Of a stretch of DNA of 64,000 bases, positions 25,431-33,763 are shown piece by piece. Origin of the DNA: Spirochaetota bacterium (GTDB taxonomy: Bacteria > Spirochaetota > Spirochaetia > SZUA-6); NCBI GenBank assembly GCA_013151965.1, contig JAADHF010000065.1:45301-109300 (forward strand). The letters run 5' to 3'. The notes beneath the pieces are model-generated. The model saw only the letters and a list, made by a program, of their open reading frames with translations, was not told the DNA's origin and did no database searches. The translations under genes were made by a program, and so were the position numbers. The number at the start of each line of letters is the position of its first letter. Position 1 is the stretch's first letter.

Positions 25431-26489
25431 ATGATGCTGCCGGAGAGCCTGTCTAAAAGAATTATTATCAGTTTTATTTTTTTTATCGTTATAGCTCTCG
25501 CTCCGGCTTATACACAATCCTCAGGCGGCAGACAGGATAATTCCGTATTCTTTATCGCCTATGGCAGATTAATTAAAGTGGACTTTTCATCTAAGCGGAT
25601 TTTCGCAGAAGGTGCATTCCACAGAACGGCAAAGTACTATTCTGTATCTCCCGGCGGTTCCGTATGGAGCAGACTCGATTATACACACATCGGAGCGATT
25701 AACCCCGGTATGTCCGGTGCAGCCGGCAGGCCGGCGGGCATCAAACTGCCGTTCCGTCCGTATATGATAACAATTCTGCCTGATGGGACCGGATATATTT
25801 CTCATCAGATTTTAACGGACAAAGGATTTCCTCTCTCGGTTGTGGATACTCAAAAGAAGAAACTGCTGCGTGTAATATACCACATAAAAGGCATCGTTAC
25901 CGATCTTATACATGCACATGGAATTGTATATTTTTCTACATACGGTTTTCGTCCGCCGCATACTCTGCGTATTTACCGGTTAATGCAAAGTGATAATAGA
26001 GCAAAAGAGATTTACAGCCTGGAATCCGCTGACTATAAATTCAAATTAGCGGTTTTCAAAGATATTCTGTATGTTCCGCTATTGCCGGGGAGGGCTGCAA
26101 CAGCAGAACCGGAGATGAAATTAATCGATCTTTCCGGAAACATGATTGCAAGCCTCGGCCGGAAGCGGTTAGGAGAAATCGCTGTAATTCTGGATAAACC
26201 TTTTTTCTACCGGGAAAGAGGATATTTACCCTGCAGAACAAGAGCGGGGGCAGAAGGTATTGCTGTATATTCGGTAAAAAAACAATCAGTCGTTGATATG
26301 CTGCCGCTTCAGAGCAGTATCTATGGAATTATCGGCATACAGAACGACACGGTTGCATATATAAACATTCATCCGGATGTTGGAAGGGGAGAATTGACCC
26401 TGTATTTCTACAGTATAAAGGGCAGAAAGGAGGTGAAGCATATCAAGGTTCTTCCCGTTATCCGGCAGACAGACGAAAATAAAAATTAG
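25431..26489 (+). CDS. Exported protein of unknown function
   Basis: About 352 residues with an N-terminal signal peptide (SKRIIISFIFFIVIALAPAYTQ) and then a string of beta-strand-like segments with repeats of the form lVDFSSKRIFAEG, VVDTQKKKLLR and LIDLSGNMIASLG, suggesting a beta-propeller-like fold. No family recognised. ATG 25431 or the adjacent ATG 25434 is the likely start; the ribosome-binding site is poor, and GTG 25422 is possible. It precedes the papain-fold lipoprotein gene by 11 bases in a two-gene operon that ends at a strong terminator. Confidence 0.65.
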   Translation: MMLPESLSKRIIISFIFFIVIALAPAYTQSSGGRQDNSVFFIAYGRLIKVDFSSKRIFAEGAFHRTAKYYSVSPGGSVWSRLDYTHIGAINPGMSGAAGRPAGIKLPFRPYMITILPDGTGYISHQILTDKGFPLSVVDTQKKKLLRVIYHIKGIVTDLIHAHGIVYFSTYGFRPPHTLRIYRLMQSDNRAKEIYSLESADYKFKLAVFKDILYVPLLPGRAATAEPEMKLIDLSGNMIASLGRKRLGEIAVILDKPFFYRERGYLPCRTRAGAEGIAVYSVKKQSVVDMLPLQSSIYGIIGIQNDTVAYINIHPDVGRGELTLYFYSIKGRKEVKHIKVLPVIRQTDENKN

Positions 26490-26500
26490 GGAGTGTATTA

Positions 26501-27520
26501 ATGAAGAAAGTACTGTATCTTTTCTTAACGCTTTTAGGTCTGTCTCTGCTCTTTGTTTCATGCTCACAGTTTGTTGCACCAAGCCAAACTGAAATTGATA
26601 ATGCCGTGGCTAAGGCAGACCAGCAGTCACAGGAAGTCGTTAATCTTCTTGGTGATAAGAACGATAAGGGTTTGAGTGATTATCTTAAAACTCAGGATCC
26701 GGAAGGTGACGTGGCGGGTTTAATCGACTCATACAATGCAGCGATGACAGCAGCTGCATCGAAAGGTTATGCCGCACAGGAGATTCCCTCTTTTAATGAT
26801 ACGAATGCGTACAACAACGGCGATGTTTTAGTTTTTAAAGGAGACGGTTCCAGCTGGCAGGGAAGTCTTTTGTCTCTTGTACTCAAGGGCAACTTTGGCC
26901 ACAGCGGTGTGCTGGATCAGCAATTAGCAGTCGCTCTGGACAACAATGCATGCGTTCTTTCCGCTACAATAGAACAGGATGAAAATGGAAACTGGATAAG
27001 CGGCCTCATTTTACAGGATCAGTCCGAGCTCCTGGCAACGAGTGTAAATCTAGGACGTTTTTCTGTTTTCAGCAGTGATGATCAGGAAGCCTCACAAATT
27101 CCTGCCGCACTGAGCAGCATGGAATACAGGATAGCCAATGCTCCGAGCTTCTATGCCTTTTTGCATCTAAACCTTGAGCCTGTCAGCAGGTCTGACGAGC
27201 TTCTCTGGTACTGCAGTAAGGTACCGTGGAGATTCTACAATGACAGCTTCGGCGAAAATATAGAAGATGCCGGTTTTTACTTCGATTCGGATAAAAAATG
27301 GACGGCAATGCGCGATACCCTGCTCTACAAAGTTTACTATGCCTTCTTAGATAAATATCTTCCCAGCCGTTGGGCAAGACTGCTTGCCGACAGGAAGCTT
27401 AAGCGCATACTCGGAGAACTCATTACACCGGACGAACTCTGGTACTGGGCACAGGATAATGCAGCGGACCATACACTATACGGAGGAACACTGGTTGATT
27501 TCTGGGCTTCATGGCCTTAA
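26501..27520 (+). CDS. Lipoprotein with permuted papain-like (YiiX/NlpC-P60) fold
   Basis: A 339-residue lipoprotein with lipobox LFVSC near residue 21. I see two signatures of permuted NlpC/P60 cysteine hydrolases of the YiiX type: a GDVLVFKG-like segment followed by GNFGHSGVLD carrying the candidate catalytic His, and downstream ELLWYCSKVPWRFYN carrying the candidate Cys, in the order His before Cys expected for permuted members. These enzymes act on amide or thioester bonds of cell wall or lipids. The gene ends 14 bases before a terminator. The assignment is by motif order only; an inactive binding protein is possible. Confidence 0.6.
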   Translation: MKKVLYLFLTLLGLSLLFVSCSQFVAPSQTEIDNAVAKADQQSQEVVNLLGDKNDKGLSDYLKTQDPEGDVAGLIDSYNAAMTAAASKGYAAQEIPSFNDTNAYNNGDVLVFKGDGSSWQGSLLSLVLKGNFGHSGVLDQQLAVALDNNACVLSATIEQDENGNWISGLILQDQSELLATSVNLGRFSVFSSDDQEASQIPAALSSMEYRIANAPSFYAFLHLNLEPVSRSDELLWYCSKVPWRFYNDSFGENIEDAGFYFDSDKKWTAMRDTLLYKVYYAFLDKYLPSRWARLLADRKLKRILGELITPDELWYWAQDNAADHTLYGGTLVDFWASWP

Positions 27521-27533
27521 TAATTTATTGCAG

Positions 27534-27566
27534 AGAGGACGGTTTCCGCCGTCCTCTTTTTTTTTA
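27534..27566 (+). terminator. Rho-independent terminator
   Basis: AGAGGACGG (27534-27542) pairs with CCGTCCTCT (27549-27557), a 9-bp stem with a 6-base loop, followed by a run of about nine T residues. It ends the two-gene envelope operon. Confidence 0.92.
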
Positions 27567-27633
27567 AAAAAACCTTCCAAGGACCCTAAAACCGCCCGCT
27601 GACTATTCCTGATATTCCTGAAGGCTTAAGGGT

Positions 27634-28587
27634 TTACCGGACAGCAGTATCCAGGCTCACTGCATCGATAACCTGCGGTGTCGTTTTATTACTTACAACG
27701 GAAACATTAGAGACAAAACCGAGGGTCTGCACAAATGTGTCGCCATTGTACTCGGCAACGACAAGATCGTATGTCCCTTCCGTAAGGAAAGAAAGCACAT
27801 AGTGAAGGCTCCCGTCGCCTGCTTTCGACACTCCGGTACCTGCCACTGCGCCGGGAAATCTCGGTTCTGCGAGTTCAGGATCCGTTGTAGCAACAGGATC
27901 GTCGTCCTCGGTGTCCTTATAGGTTCCGTCTTCGTAGGCAAATACAAGGAGATTTCCTGTTCCGGTATAATTTGTAACTTCTCCTGCTATTTTTCCCGCT
28001 TCATTATCTGCCACGAGTCTTATAGTAGGTTTTAAGATATAACTGCCGTTCCCGGTTTTTACAACTGCCTTGCGTATATCGAAATCCGCAGTAATACTAA
28101 CCGCACCATTAACAGGTACGTCGAAGGCACCGACAGCCTTATACCCTGAGACCCCGCTGCCCGGCACAAATAGAGGTGCATCCGATGATCCGTCGTTAAA
28201 TGATATATAACAGCCGGGATTTTGCGGCACGCTTCCGTTCGCAGACATCTCCTCTATATCCAGAATAAAACGAATCTGTGTATAATGGCCCGGGAAAAGA
28301 TTAAGTTCGCCGAGTAATTTGCTGCTGCCGTCCGTAAGCTCTAACAAATTGATTTTTTGCGGGCCCTGAAACCCTTCCATCGGAACCCAGCCGGCCGTAT
28401 CGGACCTGTGATACTGTATCTCTTTAACTGTGATCCATACTCCGGATACATTCGAAGCATCTATGGGAGAATCGGTAATACTTAAACTTACCGTCCCTCC
28501 CCGGTTAAACACATCACAACCTGAAAGTCCCATCGAAATCAGGAAAGCCGCTGCAAAAAAAACACCGATTATTACATATTTCTTCAT
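27634..28587 (-). CDS. DUF4382 domain lipoprotein
   Basis: A 317-residue lipoprotein: signal sequence MKKYVIIGVFFAAAFLISMG with lipobox LSGC. Residues 30-195 match the DUF4382 pattern (VSLSITDSPIDASNVSGVWI, NLLELTDGSSKLLGELNLFPGHYTQIRFIL). A second beta-sandwich-like region follows (about 200-310, GTYDLVVAEYNGDTF), resembling a carboxypeptidase-regulatory-like fold. Role unknown; probably anchored in the envelope. GGAGG precedes the ATG by about nine bases. It is transcribed alone. Confidence 0.8.
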   Translation of the reverse strand: MKKYVIIGVFFAAAFLISMGLSGCDVFNRGGTVSLSITDSPIDASNVSGVWITVKEIQYHRSDTAGWVPMEGFQGPQKINLLELTDGSSKLLGELNLFPGHYTQIRFILDIEEMSANGSVPQNPGCYISFNDGSSDAPLFVPGSGVSGYKAVGAFDVPVNGAVSITADFDIRKAVVKTGNGSYILKPTIRLVADNEAGKIAGEVTNYTGTGNLLVFAYEDGTYKDTEDDDPVATTDPELAEPRFPGAVAGTGVSKAGDGSLHYVLSFLTEGTYDLVVAEYNGDTFVQTLGFVSNVSVVSNKTTPQVIDAVSLDTAVR

Positions 28588-28721
28588 TATAAAACCTCCG
28601 TAAGTTTTGAATTTATCTCTTATTTACCCTTATCTATCCCCTGCATGTAGAACCGGTTGCAAAATAAATCAGTAATTTAAGCTTACAACCCCAATGCCTG
28701 TAAAACCTTAAGACAGCCATA

Positions 28722-28749
28722 TTGTTTTTTCCCGAATCAGTGCTAATAT
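28722..28749 (+). promoter_or_regulatory. Possible promoter of the ECF sigma operon, leaderless
   Basis: TTGTTT (28722-28727) is 16 bases from TAATAT (28744-28749), which ends eight bases before the GTG start at 28758. No Shine-Dalgarno sequence precedes that GTG. Weak -35. Confidence 0.35.
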
Positions 28750-28757
28750 TACTTGGC

Positions 28758-29342
28758 GTGAGATTAAAGCAAAACCATAAACAATCAGATTTAGAGATAG
28801 TCAATAAGACGCTTCAGGGTGATACTGCGGCATTTAAAATAATCATAGAGAGATACCGGGACTATCTTTACAGGACCGCTCTGGCCTTCCTCGGGAATCC
28901 GGAAGATGCGGAAGATGCGCTTCAGGAAATATTCATTAACGTTTACCGTTACCTGGGCACGTTCCGGCTGGGAATGGAATTCAGGCCGTGGATATATACG
29001 ACAGCGTTAAACCATCTTAAGAAAATCTACAGGAAGAAAAAAAAGAACCTGAAATTTTCAGCAAGAGAAAATGAAATGCTCGAATCGCTGCCCGATAACT
29101 CTAAAGGGGCGGATCCTCAGATACTGGCCGAAAAAAGGGACACGGAAGCCGCCGTCCTCCGTGCGGTTCATTTACTGCAGGAAGATTTAAGAGTCGTGGT
29201 AACACTTTACTATCTCAACGAAATGAGTACCAGGGAGATCTCGGAAATATTAAACCTTGGCATTGAAAACATAAAGTCGCGTCTTTACAGGGCAAGAAAA
29301 ATTTTAAAAAAAATATTGAAAAAAAATAAAACCGGATTATAA
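28758..29342 (+). CDS. ECF-type RNA polymerase sigma factor
   Basis: About 194 residues. Region 2 is seen in IIERYRDYLYRTALAFLG and DAEDALQEIFINVYRYL, and region 4 in LLQEDLRVVVTLYYLNEMSTREISEILNL with the recognition helix IENIKSRLYRARKIL. No region 3, as usual for ECF sigmas. GTG 28758 is the likely start; an in-frame TTG at 28722 lies inside the apparent promoter. It is followed 20 bases later by an anti-sigma-like membrane gene, and then by genes for exported proteins, so it probably controls an envelope-related regulon including this operon. Confidence 0.93.
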   Translation: MRLKQNHKQSDLEIVNKTLQGDTAAFKIIIERYRDYLYRTALAFLGNPEDAEDALQEIFINVYRYLGTFRLGMEFRPWIYTTALNHLKKIYRKKKKNLKFSARENEMLESLPDNSKGADPQILAEKRDTEAAVLRAVHLLQEDLRVVVTLYYLNEMSTREISEILNLGIENIKSRLYRARKILKKILKKNKTGL

Positions 29343-29362
29343 CTCAAAGGGTATATAATAAT

Positions 29363-30040
29363 ATGAAGGGCATTATGGCATGTAAAAAAGTCGAAACGCT
29401 TACAGACCTGTGGGCGGAAAACGGAATACTCACAAAAGACGAATATAATTCTATTATTGCACATATAAAGAGCTGCAGAGACTGCTCTTTAAAATACTCA
29501 CATCTTATGCCCTTTATTAATCGTGATGTCAATAATCATTTTACAGCCGGAACTCTTCCCGAAAAAGATATTTTATCCATACAAAAATATACCGGTTTTC
29601 ATTTAACCGGTTCAATAAACCCGCCTATTGACTCTATTATGGACAATGTATTAAACGCACAGAACAGGTTTAACAGAAACAGAAGACTGCACAGAGTAAT
29701 GTCTGCAGCCGCCGCAGTTGTAATTATTTTTTTAAGCAGTATTTTTTTGTTTTCATATATACAAAACAGCAAAACCGAGGTGCTTGTAAAATTCTCATTA
29801 ACCGCACCGGAAGCCCGGTCCGTATCTGTTGTAGGAGATTTTAATAACTGGCAGCCTTCACCGTTAATCCCTGAAGGATCCGGTAAAAACGGGATATGGG
29901 AGTTAAGAATCAAACTGAAAAAAGGAAGGGTTTATACGTATAATTTTCTTATAGACGGCAAAACATGGATCCCTGATCCGGCCTCTCCCATAAAAGTGAA
30001 AGACGACTTCGGAGGAGAGAGTTCGCTTATACATATTTAA
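29363..30040 (+). CDS. Anti-sigma-like membrane protein with extracytoplasmic CBM48/AMPK-type domain
   Basis: A 225-residue single-pass membrane protein. The N-terminal 80 residues include HIKSCRDCSLKYSHL, resembling the HxxxCxxC zinc motif of anti-sigma factors. One membrane segment lies near residues 108-128 (VMSAAAAVVIIFLSSIFLFSY). The C-terminal 90 residues form an early-set domain: VSVVGDFNNWQPSPLIPEG and YTYNFLIDGKTWIPDPASP are the signature of CBM48/AMPK glycogen-binding modules. It lies directly after the sigma gene. I infer that a glucan or similar ligand, or a structural cue, is sensed outside the cytoplasm and relayed to the sigma factor. ATG 29375 is an alternative start. Confidence 0.78.
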   Translation: MKGIMACKKVETLTDLWAENGILTKDEYNSIIAHIKSCRDCSLKYSHLMPFINRDVNNHFTAGTLPEKDILSIQKYTGFHLTGSINPPIDSIMDNVLNAQNRFNRNRRLHRVMSAAAAVVIIFLSSIFLFSYIQNSKTEVLVKFSLTAPEARSVSVVGDFNNWQPSPLIPEGSGKNGIWELRIKLKKGRVYTYNFLIDGKTWIPDPASPIKVKDDFGGESSLIHI

Positions 30041-30060
30041 GGGGAAATATTTATAAAATT

Positions 30061-30585
30061 ATGAACAGATTAATCTTAATAATAGTTATTTTTCTTACGA
30101 TATGCGGAGGATCCTTAACTGCCGGGGATAAACAATCAGCAGTATTCAAGTTAAAGCCCGATGATAAAATATTGGAGATAGTACAGTATAATTATATATG
30201 GAAAACTGCTTTTATAAAACAACTCGATCTCCTGCTTAAAAACAGCGATATCCCGATAGAGACAATCCGTCTTATATTAAGATATACAGCCGATGAACTT
30301 CCGAAGGACCCGCAGAAAGCGGCGGAATCCTTTACTGAAACTCTAAAAAAAGCCGATTATGCCATCAGGTTAGGGGTAGCCCCTGCCGAAGTAGGGGTAA
30401 AAACAAGATACACACTGAAAACAGGACAGAGAAAAAACATAATGAAAAACAACAGGGCAAAAAAGACCGCCGGTGCGCTGCATATGAAGTCCGTCGACAA
30501 CAGAATGGAATACAGTAAATCAAGCCCGAACAATCAAAAAACAAAGGAAAAGCCGGGGAGAACCGGCAGAGGATCAAAGCCATAA
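30061..30585 (+). CDS. Exported protein of unknown function, lysine-rich tail
   Basis: A 174-residue protein with signal peptide (MNRLILIIVIFLTICGGSLTA). The middle is helical (KQLDLLLKNSDIPIETIRL, DPQKAAESFTETLKKAD). The last 55 residues are highly basic and look disordered. No family recognised. It lies 20 bases after the anti-sigma-like gene, and its stop codon overlaps the probable start of the next gene. Confidence 0.7.
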   Translation: MNRLILIIVIFLTICGGSLTAGDKQSAVFKLKPDDKILEIVQYNYIWKTAFIKQLDLLLKNSDIPIETIRLILRYTADELPKDPQKAAESFTETLKKADYAIRLGVAPAEVGVKTRYTLKTGQRKNIMKNNRAKKTAGALHMKSVDNRMEYSKSSPNNQKTKEKPGRTGRGSKP

Positions 30586-31310
30586 ATTTAACGCCGCTGA
30601 AAAAGATCACCATTATTTTAATATTCTCCCTTGCAGCCGGTATCCCTGCTTTCTCAGACGATCCTGTGATCGTACGCAATTTACACAAATGGATTAAAAC
30701 CGACCGGAAAGGCAAACGATACTCCGGCTACGGGGAAATCTTAAGCAAACTGCTTAAGAGAGCAGTAAAGGAAAACATACCCGCAGTACTGCTGATGGAT
30801 AAAATCAGAGAAGGTGCAGCGAAACGCATACCGCCGCAGAGACTTATTACCGCTGTTAAAAACGAACTTACCCGGCTGAAAACGGCAAAGGCAATCGTTT
30901 ACAGGCAAAATATTAAGCCGGAAAACGAAGATCAATATGCCAACAGGCTGAAACACATAAGCATACTTCTGCTCGGAGGAATAAAGGATAAAACCATTAC
31001 AGGACTTTTTAATCTTATGGCGGAAACCAAGCGTACGGCGGATGATATTCTGGCGGCATGCGATGTACTGGTAGAATTTAATTCGATAAATCTGCTGGCA
31101 CAGGACGACCTCTATGGAGTCGGAAAGGCATTACTTTTCAGCAGATTAAAAGCTTCGACCTTTTCGGGGATTTCATCCATATATTTAAATGCCCGCGCAA
31201 AAAGAATTAAAACAGAGGACATCCTGACAATAATAAAAAACACTCTGACAAACGGAGGAGGAATAATACAGCTCGATCAGGAAATATCAAACAGAGGCAG
31301 GCACAGATGA
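30582..31310 (+). CDS. Exported helical protein with a non-canonical (ATA) apparent start
   Basis: The first canonical start codon of this frame is GTG 30666, but 28 codons upstream of it encode a convincing signal peptide (LTPLKKITIILIFSLAAGIP then AFSDD) that begins at ATA 30582. The frame is closed by a stop at 30516 and contains no ATG, GTG or TTG in between. The ATA overlaps the previous gene's TAA as ATAA, where ATGA would be expected; AGAGGA lies about ten bases upstream. From ATA the product is 242 residues, mostly helical (EILSKLLKRAVKENIPAVLL, KIREGAAKRIPPQRLITAV). No family recognised. Its stop overlaps the next ATG by four bases. Confidence 0.6.
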   Translation: MNLTPLKKITIILIFSLAAGIPAFSDDPVIVRNLHKWIKTDRKGKRYSGYGEILSKLLKRAVKENIPAVLLMDKIREGAAKRIPPQRLITAVKNELTRLKTAKAIVYRQNIKPENEDQYANRLKHISILLLGGIKDKTITGLFNLMAETKRTADDILAACDVLVEFNSINLLAQDDLYGVGKALLFSRLKASTFSGISSIYLNARAKRIKTEDILTIIKNTLTNGGGIIQLDQEISNRGRHR

Positions 31311-32296
31311 TATTTAACAGCTGCAGAAGATACCGAAAATCATTTTATCTTTCCATTATCATACTGTTATTAATATCTTTTCCCTTATTTTCGGAATTTT
31401 CTTTTGATGCGGGAACACAGGTTATTTCAGCAATTCCTCGATATGATCTATCCGGCTCAAATATCTGGCTGGAAATGAGCTGGGCGGACAGCTATTATTT
31501 TTCCGAATCACTTAGTTATTTTATAGATTCGGCATTAAGAACCGGCTATACACCTCTTATGCAGAATTTCGAAGGTATTGCAACATGCAATAATTATCTT
31601 AGTTTCAGGAAAAATTCTTTTCTAGCCCGTTTGGGCATTTCCGGATACTATGATTTAACAATCGGTTCAGATTATACATCACCCGTATGGCAGATAAATA
31701 CGGATGTTTTTATTTCGTACGGAAATTATCAATTCTCAGTGTACATTAATCCCGGATTATCATTATTACAAAACGAATTAAACAGAACCCTTAATTTTAA
31801 TTTACAGGCAGGTGCGGTGTATGCACTTTTCGGGCAGATACTCATTAAGCCGGGTATTTCTGCGGAAATCCCGGCGGAACAGACGAACGGTGAGGTTCCC
31901 GGTATCTCTCCTTTTCTTAACCTCTCATGGTATACAGGAATCCCGCTGACCCTGAAAAGCAAAATAAACTATAGGGTCAATTTCCCGGCAGATCAGAATA
32001 ACTTCGTATTAACATGGATTCCGGAAGCAACCCTGCTCCTTAGACGCGGAATAACCGCTACAGTACGGTCAAAAGCGGAGTATAAAACCTATCAGACTTC
32101 TACACTTTCCGACGGCTCTACTGCATATTTATACGATCCGGCCTTTAAGCTGTCGCCGGAACTGCTCTCTGATTTTAGCCTGACCGATACAATCACCCTG
32201 CACGCAAAAGCAACCCTGGGCTGGACACACTATTACAACACCGAAACGGATGATATTACAGCCGGATTATCATTGGATATCGAAATAGAGTTTTAA
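31307..32296 (+). CDS. Putative outer-membrane beta-barrel protein
   Basis: A 329-residue exported protein: signal region FYLSIIILLLISFPLFSE, then many amphipathic strands rich in Tyr, Ser and Asn (FSFDAGTQVISAIPRYDL, YQFSVYINPGLSLL, ITLHAKATLGWTHYY), ending in the aromatic residue of LSLDIEIEF, as outer-membrane barrels do. It is the last gene of the sigma-factor operon and coupled by ATGA to the preceding gene. No specific family recognised. Confidence 0.72.
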   Translation: MIFNSCRRYRKSFYLSIIILLLISFPLFSEFSFDAGTQVISAIPRYDLSGSNIWLEMSWADSYYFSESLSYFIDSALRTGYTPLMQNFEGIATCNNYLSFRKNSFLARLGISGYYDLTIGSDYTSPVWQINTDVFISYGNYQFSVYINPGLSLLQNELNRTLNFNLQAGAVYALFGQILIKPGISAEIPAEQTNGEVPGISPFLNLSWYTGIPLTLKSKINYRVNFPADQNNFVLTWIPEATLLLRRGITATVRSKAEYKTYQTSTLSDGSTAYLYDPAFKLSPELLSDFSLTDTITLHAKATLGWTHYYNTETDDITAGLSLDIEIEF

Positions 32297-32306
32297 CAAA
32301 TAATGC

Positions 32307-32336
32307 TTAACAAATACAGGCAGTTCAGCATATAGT
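32307..32336 (+). promoter_or_regulatory. Promoter of the HisD-like/folC operon
   Basis: TTAACA (32307-32312) and TATAGT (32331-32336) are 18 bases apart, both 5/6 matches to consensus, about 20-30 bases before the start codon. Confidence 0.5.
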
Positions 32337-32355
32337 ATCATGCACGGAAAGAAGG

Positions 32356-33747
32356 ATGAATTATATGAAGATAAACTTTTTCGAATGGGAAAAGCTCGAT
32401 GAAAAGACACGCAGCAGAATCTTAAACAGATCGGAACTCAACATAGATGCGGTATCGGATTCTGTATCCGGAATACTCGAGAATGTAAGGGTTAACGGTG
32501 ACAGAGCTGTAATCGAGTATGCGGAAAAATTCGACGGTGTCGATTTATCAGGGAAGCCTCTTGCCGTAACCGGAGAGGAATTCGAAAAAGCGGAGAACAG
32601 CATCGGTGCGGATGTAAAACAGGCAATCGAACATGCAATCCGTAACGTGGATAAATTTCACAGAGCGCAGCTTCCCGGCTCCATGGCGGAACCCCGCCGG
32701 TCTATCGGCCGGAACAGCCTTTCGGGCAGCCGTGCCGGGGGCAGTTTTTACGATAAGCTTATTCAGATCGAACCCGGGGTCTCTGCAGGAGAAAGGTATA
32801 CCGCCATCCCCTCTGCGGGGCTGTATGTACCCAGAGGCCGGGGAAGTTTTCCCTCGATGATGATAATGGAAGCCGTACCGGCCGGGGTAGCAGGTGTTAA
32901 GGAAATAGCAGCGGCAACCCCGCCCGGCAGAGACGGCGCTGTTGATCCGGCAACCCTCTATGCCGCACAGAAGTGCGGCATAACAAAGGTTTACAGGGCA
33001 GGAGGAGCTCAGGCAATTGCAGCACTTGCCTACGGCACGGAGAGTATTGCGAAAGTTTCCAAGATACTGGGACCCGGAAGTATTTATATAGCGGCAGCCA
33101 AAAGACTCCTATATGGAATCGTGGATGTCGGGCTTCCCGCGGGTCCTTCCGAATCGGTTATTCTTGCCGACGAAAAGGCAGACCCCGAAAGGCTTGCACT
33201 TGACCTTTTAATAGAAGCCGAGCACGGTTCCGATTCCTCTGCCGTACTGGTAACACACAGCAGGGATTTGGCAGAATCCGCAGAAAGGATAATCATATCA
33301 CTTATCGGAAGGCTTTCCGAACCCCGTGCAGAATTTGTAAAGAAAGTATTATCAGGCTACGGAGGAATAGTACTGACAAAAAACCTTGATGCTTCGATAC
33401 GGTTCGTTAATCTGTTTGCACCTGAACACTTGCAGATAGCAACAGAAGACCCGTTTGCAATGCTTGAACATATAGAAAATGCCGGCGAAATCCTCCTCGG
33501 CCAGAATTCACCGTTCTCACTTGCAAACTATGCAGCAGGAGCAAATGCCATTCTTCCCACCGGAAAAAATGCAAGAACCTATTCCCCTCTTTCCGTTTAT
33601 GATTTTATAAAGTTTTCATCGGTTGTATACATCACCGGTGAGGGGCTTAAAAATCTGTCTCCCGATGTTATAACCCTTGCCGATTATGAAGGATTCCAGG
33701 CTCATGCACTCGCTTTAAGGGAAAGAACCGGCAGGAATAAAACATAA
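32356..33747 (+). CDS. Histidinol dehydrogenase-family protein, probable paralogue
   Basis: A 463-residue HisD-fold NAD-dependent enzyme. Catalytic Glu-His are in NLFAPEHLQIAT, and PSAGLYVPRG and VGLPAGPSESVILAD are family segments. Compared with E. coli HisD, the zinc-ligand Gln in QAEHG is Glu here (IEAEHGSDS), the ligand Asp in GDY is Asn (SLANYAAG), while both ligand histidines are kept (AEHG and FQAHALAL). Such double changes mark HisD paralogues that oxidise other alcohols. No other his gene is near; folC follows by 16 bases. ATG 32365 with AAGGA is an equally good start. True histidinol dehydrogenase is less likely. Confidence 0.8.
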   Translation: MNYMKINFFEWEKLDEKTRSRILNRSELNIDAVSDSVSGILENVRVNGDRAVIEYAEKFDGVDLSGKPLAVTGEEFEKAENSIGADVKQAIEHAIRNVDKFHRAQLPGSMAEPRRSIGRNSLSGSRAGGSFYDKLIQIEPGVSAGERYTAIPSAGLYVPRGRGSFPSMMIMEAVPAGVAGVKEIAAATPPGRDGAVDPATLYAAQKCGITKVYRAGGAQAIAALAYGTESIAKVSKILGPGSIYIAAAKRLLYGIVDVGLPAGPSESVILADEKADPERLALDLLIEAEHGSDSSAVLVTHSRDLAESAERIIISLIGRLSEPRAEFVKKVLSGYGGIVLTKNLDASIRFVNLFAPEHLQIATEDPFAMLEHIENAGEILLGQNSPFSLANYAAGANAILPTGKNARTYSPLSVYDFIKFSSVVYITGEGLKNLSPDVITLADYEGFQAHALALRERTGRNKT

Positions 33748-33763
33748 CATCACGGGAAAAAAA

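Noticed and set aside
30061..31310. Two exported proteins as one gene broken by a frameshift
   Set aside because: Both have their own signal peptides and the second follows the first with an overlap typical of separate coupled genes.
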